From NCBI RefSeq assembly GCF_001500065.1, contig NZ_LQIN01000023.1, positions 372,001-436,000 of the forward strand: a stretch of DNA of 64,000 bases, given 5' to 3'. This document shows, in pieces, positions 59,561-64,000 of the stretch. Positions within the stretch are counted from its first letter, which is position 1, and each line of letters begins with the position of its first letter. A program made the translations under genes and the position numbers. Below the pieces are notes generated by a model that searched no databases, was not told where the DNA came from, and worked only from the letters and a program-made list of their open reading frames with translations. This stretch comes from Mycobacterium sp. IS-3022. GTDB lineage: Bacteria > Actinomycetota > Actinomycetes > Mycobacteriales > Mycobacteriaceae.

Positions 59561-61042
59561 TCAGGAAGTGAACGCGTAGTCCGAAAGCGGGAAGCGGCGG
59601 CTGCGCCAGTACGTCTCCAGCGTGCTGGCAGGCCGCAACGGAACGTCGCCGTTCTTGTCGAAGTAGTAGCTGCGGGCGAGTTGGCAGCTGTCCTGCCAGA
59701 AGATCTGCCGATGCCGCTTGCGCATCATCTCGGCGAAATAGCGGTCGTTGGCCTCCTGCTTCACCTCGACGCGCTTCGCGTGCTTGCGACGCGCCGCCGT
59801 CAGGCAACGCACGATGTGGTGCGTCTGCGTCTCGATGAGCGTGAAGTAGGAATTCCCGACGTAGCCGTATGGACCGAACACCGAGAAAAAGTTCGGAAAC
59901 CCCGGCACGCTGACGCCCTCATAGGCCTGCAGGCGTTGCTCGTTCCAGAGCCGGCTCCACGTCAGCCCGCCCGACCCGGTCAGTGGATAGGTCGGCATCT
60001 CGTCGACGTCCATCACCTTGAACCCGGTCGCCAGGATCAGCACGTCCACGTCGCGCGTCACGCCGTCGACGGTCGCGACCCCGGATCCGGTGACCTTGTC
60101 GATCGGTTCGGTGACCAACTCGACGTTGTCGCGGTTGTACGTCGACAGATACGTGTTGTGGAAGCCGGGTCGCTTGCAGCCGACGGCGTAGCGCGGCGTG
60201 AGCTTGTCGCGCACCTGCGGGTCCTGGACCTGCTTGCGCAGATACGCCTCACCGACCTTGGACATGTTCTTGGCCATCGGGTTGAGGGTGAAGTACTGCG
60301 CGGGCAGCGTGAACGTCAGCTCGACGTATGCCTGGCTGAGCAGCCGCTGCACCGTGTGCCCGCCCGGGAGCCGCATCATCCGCCGCATCATCGGCGAGAG
60401 CGGTACGTCGGGCTTCGGGAAGCACCAGATGGGAGTGCGCTGGAAAACGGTGAGCTGCTTGACGATTGGCGCGATCTCCGGGATGACCTGGACTGCTGAG
60501 GCGCCCGTCCCGATGATCGCGACCCGCTTCCCCGTCAGGTCTTGCCCGTGGTCCCAGCGCGCGGTGTGCATGGTGACGCCGGCGAACGAATCGACGCCGT
60601 CGATATCGGGCAGGTTGGGAGTGATCAGCACCCCGCTGGCATTGACCAGGAACCGGGACGTGACCTGTTGGCCGGTGTCGAGTTCGACGCGCCACAGGTT
60701 GTCCTCGTCGTCGAACGTCGCGCCGGTCACCTTGGTGTTGAATCGGATCTTCGGCCGCAGACCGTACTTGTCGACACAGTGCTCGGCGTAGGCCTTCAGC
60801 TCCTTGCCGGGCGCGTAACTCCGCGTCCAGTTCGTGCTCTTCTCGAACGAGAACTGATAGGAGAACGACGGAATATCAACGGCGATACCGGGATAGGTGT
60901 TCCAGTACCACGTGCCGCCCGGTCCCTCTCCGGCCTCGACGACCAGGTAGTCACCCATCCCCGCCTTGTCGAGTTTGATCGCAGTACCGATGCCGGAGAA
61001 ACCGGCGCCGACGATGACGGTGTCGTGATCTGGCGCTGTCAT
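59561..61042 (-). CDS. flavin-containing monooxygenase, Baeyer-Villiger type
   Basis: FAD/NADPH monooxygenase of 493 residues, matching Rv1393c in size and position. The first Rossmann motif is GAGFSGIG (12-19), the Baeyer-Villiger fingerprint FAGVTMHTARWDH lies near 154, and the NADPH motif IIGTGASAVQVIPEIA near 177. The ATGF motif (LILATGFKVMD) is near 341. It would insert oxygen next to a carbonyl or oxidise a thioether; prodrug-activating relatives such as EthA belong to the same group. The substrate is unknown. It is convergent with metK. Confidence 0.9.
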   Translation of the reverse strand: MTAPDHDTVIVGAGFSGIGTAIKLDKAGMGDYLVVEAGEGPGGTWYWNTYPGIAVDIPSFSYQFSFEKSTNWTRSYAPGKELKAYAEHCVDKYGLRPKIRFNTKVTGATFDDEDNLWRVELDTGQQVTSRFLVNASGVLITPNLPDIDGVDSFAGVTMHTARWDHGQDLTGKRVAIIGTGASAVQVIPEIAPIVKQLTVFQRTPIWCFPKPDVPLSPMMRRMMRLPGGHTVQRLLSQAYVELTFTLPAQYFTLNPMAKNMSKVGEAYLRKQVQDPQVRDKLTPRYAVGCKRPGFHNTYLSTYNRDNVELVTEPIDKVTGSGVATVDGVTRDVDVLILATGFKVMDVDEMPTYPLTGSGGLTWSRLWNEQRLQAYEGVSVPGFPNFFSVFGPYGYVGNSYFTLIETQTHHIVRCLTAARRKHAKRVEVKQEANDRYFAEMMRKRHRQIFWQDSCQLARSYYFDKNGDVPLRPASTLETYWRSRRFPLSDYAFTS

Positions 61043-61128
61043 AGGGCCTCCCGTCGACGCGAAGACGTTGCGCCCACGGTACCGGCCCAGCGCTGCGTCA
61101 TGAAGCCATCAGGCCATACTCGGCAGCA

Positions 61129-62076
61129 TCACCCGTGCAACGCGCGACGCAACGCCGACAGTCCCCGCTCGGTGGCCTCGGTCGCGGCGGGCACCACACC
61201 CGCATAACCGAGATAACCGTGGACCAGCGTTTCGGCGTTGTGCAATTCGACGTGAACGCCCGCGGCGGCCAGCAGCTCGGCGTAGCGGGCACCGTCGTCG
61301 CGCAGCGGATCGTGACCCGCGACGGCGATGTAGGTGGACGGCAGACCGGTGAGGTCCGTCGCGCGGGCGGGCGCCAGCGTCGCGGGCATGTCCGAGAGAT
61401 CCATGTCCGCCACGTACCACCGCGAAAAGCCGGTCACCGCAGCGAAGTTGAGGATCGGCGCGTCGGCGTTCTCCTTGAACGACGGCAGCGACACGTCCCA
61501 TGTGGTCGCCGGATACCACAGCAGCTGAAAGCGGATCGGCGGTCCGCCCGCGTCGCGCGCCAGCTGAGAAACCACCGCGGCGAGATTGCCGCCCGCCGAA
61601 TCACCGGCCACCGCGAGCCGATCCGCCTCGACCTGCAACTCGTCGGCGTGTGCGCCCAACCACTGCGTCACCGCCCACACGTCGTCGACGGCGGCGGGGT
61701 AGGGGTGCTCAGGCGCGAGCCGGTAGTCGACGGAGACCACCACCGCGTCCGCGGAGGCCGCATGCCGACGGGCGATGCTGTCGTAGCTGTCGAGGTCGCC
61801 GACCGACCAGCCGCCGCCGTGGAAGAACAGCACGACGGGCGGCGTGGTGTCGCTTCGGGTCGCCGGGCGGTACACCCGCACCGGGATCGGACCGCCGGGT
61901 CCGTCGACCTCGAGGTTCTCGGCCCGAATCTCGGGATTCGTTTCGACGCGAGGCAGCGCGTTGAACCGCTGCCGCGCCGCCTGCGCCCCACCGTCGGTTG
62001 TCAATTGGAACGGGACCTTCTCTAGTACCTTCAGCAGGATGGCGTCGACAGCCGGCTTCTCTTCAGAGACTGACAT
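61129..62076 (-). CDS. HSL-family carboxylesterase (LipH/LipI-like)
   Basis: Alpha/beta-hydrolase of 315 residues of the hormone-sensitive-lipase family. HGGGW (about 85) forms the oxyanion hole, VAGDSAGGN (about 156-164) the nucleophile, the Asp is in GHDPLRDDG near 254 and the His in LVHGYLGYAG near 284. The catalytic set is complete; short-chain esters are the expected substrates. It closely resembles LipH (Rv1399c). ATG 62076 lies in CATG shared with the divergent gene's ATG at 62075, so the two starts overlap head-to-head. Confidence 0.9.
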   Translation of the reverse strand: MSVSEEKPAVDAILLKVLEKVPFQLTTDGGAQAARQRFNALPRVETNPEIRAENLEVDGPGGPIPVRVYRPATRSDTTPPVVLFFHGGGWSVGDLDSYDSIARRHAASADAVVVSVDYRLAPEHPYPAAVDDVWAVTQWLGAHADELQVEADRLAVAGDSAGGNLAAVVSQLARDAGGPPIRFQLLWYPATTWDVSLPSFKENADAPILNFAAVTGFSRWYVADMDLSDMPATLAPARATDLTGLPSTYIAVAGHDPLRDDGARYAELLAAAGVHVELHNAETLVHGYLGYAGVVPAATEATERGLSALRRALHG

Positions 62077-62809
62077 GGGGACACCGTACGTTCACCCGCG
62101 GACCAGGCTTCTGTGGGTGGCGGCGGCGGTAGTCGGCGCCTGCTACACCGTATTTCTGAGCGTGACCGCGCAGCGGCTCCCCGAGGGCGCTGCACTCACC
62201 GGTCAGTTCGCGCTGCAGCCCTCGGTCAAGGCGGCCGCGGCGGTGCTTCTCGCGGCCGCCGCGCTGACCCACCCGGTCCGCCGCGAACGACGCTGGCTGG
62301 TGGCCGCCCTGCTCTTCTCGGCGGCGGGCGACTTCCTGTTGGCGCTGCCGTGGTGGGAGCCGTCATTCGTGCTGGGGCTGGGCGCCTTTCTCGTCGCGCA
62401 CCTGTGCTTTCTGGCGGCGCTGTGGCCGCTGGCCGCCCGGTCGGCGCCGCGGCTGGCCGCTGCGGCGATCATCGTCGCGGCGTGCGTGGCCTTGCTGGTG
62501 TGGTTCTGGCCGCGGCTGATCGAGCAGGGGATGGCGGTACCGGTCACGTTGTACATCGCGGTGCTCGGCGCGATGGTGTGCGCCGCACTGCTGGCGCGCC
62601 TGCCGACACCGTGGACCGCCATCGGCGCGGTGTGCTTCGCGGTGTCCGACGCGATGATCGGCATCAGCGAGTTCGTCCTGGCGCCAACGGACGCAGAGGC
62701 GCTGGCGATTCCGATCTGGTCGGTGTATGCGACGTCACTGCTGCTGATCACGGCGGGGTTCTTCTTCGGCCGGACAGTGGTGTCCGCGCGGTCTGCTACC
62801 ACTTCGTAG
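62075..62809 (+). CDS. lysoplasmalogenase family membrane protein (YhhN/TMEM86-like)
   Basis: Polytopic protein of 244 residues with about eight TM helices, of the YhhN family (Rv1401 type). Conserved acidic and aromatic residues include LLFSAAGDFLLALPWW near 83 and VCFAVSDAMIGISEFV near 190, the family's two Asp motifs. Relatives cleave the vinyl ether of lysoplasmalogens, unproven in mycobacteria. ATG 62075 overlaps the lipH-like start on the other strand and leaves no leader; a later start is possible but none is obvious. priA begins directly after its stop. Confidence 0.78.
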   Translation: MGTPYVHPRTRLLWVAAAVVGACYTVFLSVTAQRLPEGAALTGQFALQPSVKAAAAVLLAAAALTHPVRRERRWLVAALLFSAAGDFLLALPWWEPSFVLGLGAFLVAHLCFLAALWPLAARSAPRLAAAAIIVAACVALLVWFWPRLIEQGMAVPVTLYIAVLGAMVCAALLARLPTPWTAIGAVCFAVSDAMIGISEFVLAPTDAEALAIPIWSVYATSLLLITAGFFFGRTVVSARSATTS

Positions 62810-64000
62810 GTGAAAAGCCCCCGCCAGCAGGCTGAGCACGAGCCGATCGCGCGCGTGCTGCCCATGCTGACCGTGCCTCATCTCGACCGCGAATTCGACT
62901 ATCTGGTGTCGGCCGAGCAGTCCGACGACGCGCAGCCCGGCGTCCGGGTGCGGGTACGGTTCCACGGCCGGCTGGTCGACGCTTTCATCCTCGAAAGACG
63001 TTCCGACACAGATCATGTCGGCAAGCTGGGCTGGTTGGACCGGGTGGTGTCGGCGGAGCCGGTGCTGACGCCGGAGATCCGCAGGCTGGCCGACGCCGTC
63101 GCGGCCCGCTATGCGGGCACCCGCGCGGACGTGCTGCGGCTGGCGATCCCACCGCGCCACGCCCGGGTCGAGAAGCAGAACCCGCCGGAGTCGGTGACGG
63201 TCACCGCCGGCCCCGTCAACACCGCCGCGTGGTCCGCCTATGGCCGCGGTGAACAGTTCCTGGCTGCGCTGGCCGACGGTCGTGCGGCGCGCGCGGTCTG
63301 GCAGGCGCTGCCCGGGGAAGCGTGGCCGGACCGGCTGGCCGAAGCGGCGGCGGTCACGGTGAACTCCGGTCGTGGTGTGTTGGTGATCGTCCCCGATCAG
63401 CGTGACATCGACGCGCTGCACGCCGCAGCCGTCCGCCTCGTCGACGAGGCGCGCGTGGTGGCGCTGTCGGCGGGACTCGGCCCCGCGCAACGTTACCGAC
63501 GCTGGTTGTCGGTGTTGCGCGGCGACGCCCGGCTCGTCATCGGCACCCGCAGCGCGGTTTTCGCGCCCGTCATCGACCTCGGCCTGGTGATGGTGTGGGA
63601 CGACGGCGACGACACGCTCGCCGAGCCGCGGGCGCCGTATCCGCATGCGCGGGAGGTCGCGATGCTGCGCGCCCACCAACTCCGGTGCGCCGCGCTGATC
63701 GGCGGCTACGCCAGGACCGCGGAGGCGCAGGCGCTCGTGCGCAGCGGCTGGGCGCACGATCTGGTCGCGCTCCGGCCGGTGGTGCGGGCGGCCTCCCCGC
63801 GCGTGATCGCCCTCGACGACAGTGGTTTCGAACAGGAACGCGATCCGGCCGCCCGGTCCGCCCGGCTACCGTCGATGGCACTGCAGGCGGCGCGCAAGGC
63901 GTTGGAGTCCGGCGCGCCGGTGCTGGTTCAGGTGCCACGCCGCGGATATGTGCCGGCGCTGGCATGTGCGCGGTGTCGGACCATCGCCCGGTGCAGGCAC
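62810..64000 (+). CDS. priA: primosomal protein PriA, helicase-dead form, partial at 3' end
   Basis: First 397 codons of PriA, running off the window. The N-terminal 3'-DNA-binding domain is clear (ARVLPMLTVPHLDREFDYLV, GVRVRVRFHGRLVDAFIL). Where active PriA has a Walker A (GxTGSGKT) the sequence reads AVWQALPGEAWPDRL, and the DEEH box is VMVWDDGDD, so ATP hydrolysis motifs are missing, as known for actinobacterial PriA. Cysteines of the zinc region begin at ACARCRTIARC just before the edge. GTG 62810 abuts the upstream stop codon. Confidence 0.93.
   Translation, partial: MKSPRQQAEHEPIARVLPMLTVPHLDREFDYLVSAEQSDDAQPGVRVRVRFHGRLVDAFILERRSDTDHVGKLGWLDRVVSAEPVLTPEIRRLADAVAARYAGTRADVLRLAIPPRHARVEKQNPPESVTVTAGPVNTAAWSAYGRGEQFLAALADGRAARAVWQALPGEAWPDRLAEAAAVTVNSGRGVLVIVPDQRDIDALHAAAVRLVDEARVVALSAGLGPAQRYRRWLSVLRGDARLVIGTRSAVFAPVIDLGLVMVWDDGDDTLAEPRAPYPHAREVAMLRAHQLRCAALIGGYARTAEAQALVRSGWAHDLVALRPVVRAASPRVIALDDSGFEQERDPAARSARLPSMALQAARKALESGAPVLVQVPRRGYVPALACARCRTIARCRH

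Overview
The window is a contiguous piece of a high-GC actinobacterial chromosome and reads as a non-tuberculous, probably fast-growing Mycobacterium (Mycolicibacterium). The reasons are the aroC-aroK-aroB-aroQ-pepQ-efp-nusB and pyrR-pyrB-pyrC-carA-carB-pyrF-mihF-gmk-rpoZ-coaBC-metK orders, many GTG/TTG starts, 1-4 bp stop/start overlaps, and proteins close to what I remember of M. tuberculosis Rv2581c-Rv2533c and Rv1379-Rv1402. Gene-number comparisons are from memory, not from a search.

Layout. (1) 1-7124: MBL hydrolase, hisS, two small conserved genes, a secreted protein, a HelD/HelR-type RNA-polymerase recycling ATPase with a palindrome resembling the rifamycin-associated element at its 5' end, and a divergent radical-SAM gene. 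(2) 7121-12564: catabolic-looking block of two acyl-CoA dehydrogenases, an amidohydrolase, a TetR regulator and a thioesterase-like protein, with the same palindrome in front of both outward transcription units. (3) 12659-19118: mycofactocin-type SDR, NAD(P)-binding protein, MBL hydrolase, DUF885 peptidase, neutral zinc metallopeptidase, type-B carboxylesterase. (4) 19137-31337: small CDS, aspS, SDR, thiolase with a divergent HxlR regulator and strong palindrome, O-methyltransferase, YjbR, DUF389 membrane protein, a decayed sugar-isomerase remnant beside a dispersed repeat, DUF3097, rarA, Rv2557-like protein, ArsR-SRPBCC pair, GlsB-like membrane protein, YjbQ. (5) 31489-45133: alaS-ruvX-mltG-aroE-prepilin peptidase, a small accessory unit (NTF2-like, DUF3237, 41-codon ORF, TetR), the shikimate operon, pepQ, efp, nusB. 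(6) 45130-59498: serine hydrolase on the minus strand, the pyrimidine operon with a PyrR-binding-like leader, mihF-gmk-rpoZ-coaBC, metK. (7) 59561-64000: flavin monooxygenase, LipH-like esterase, lysoplasmalogenase, and the start of a helicase-dead priA cut by the window end.

How it fits together: most of the sequence is conserved housekeeping backbone (tRNA charging, shikimate and pyrimidine synthesis, nucleoid and RNA polymerase accessory genes, CoA and SAM synthesis). Accessory catabolic units with their own regulators are inserted between the conserved blocks. The best leads are regulatory: the helR upstream palindrome, four local operator palindromes next to TetR/HxlR/ArsR genes or promoters, the PyrR leader, and a dispersed intergenic repeat. 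I saw no tRNA or rRNA genes, CRISPR array, insertion sequence, phage or origin.
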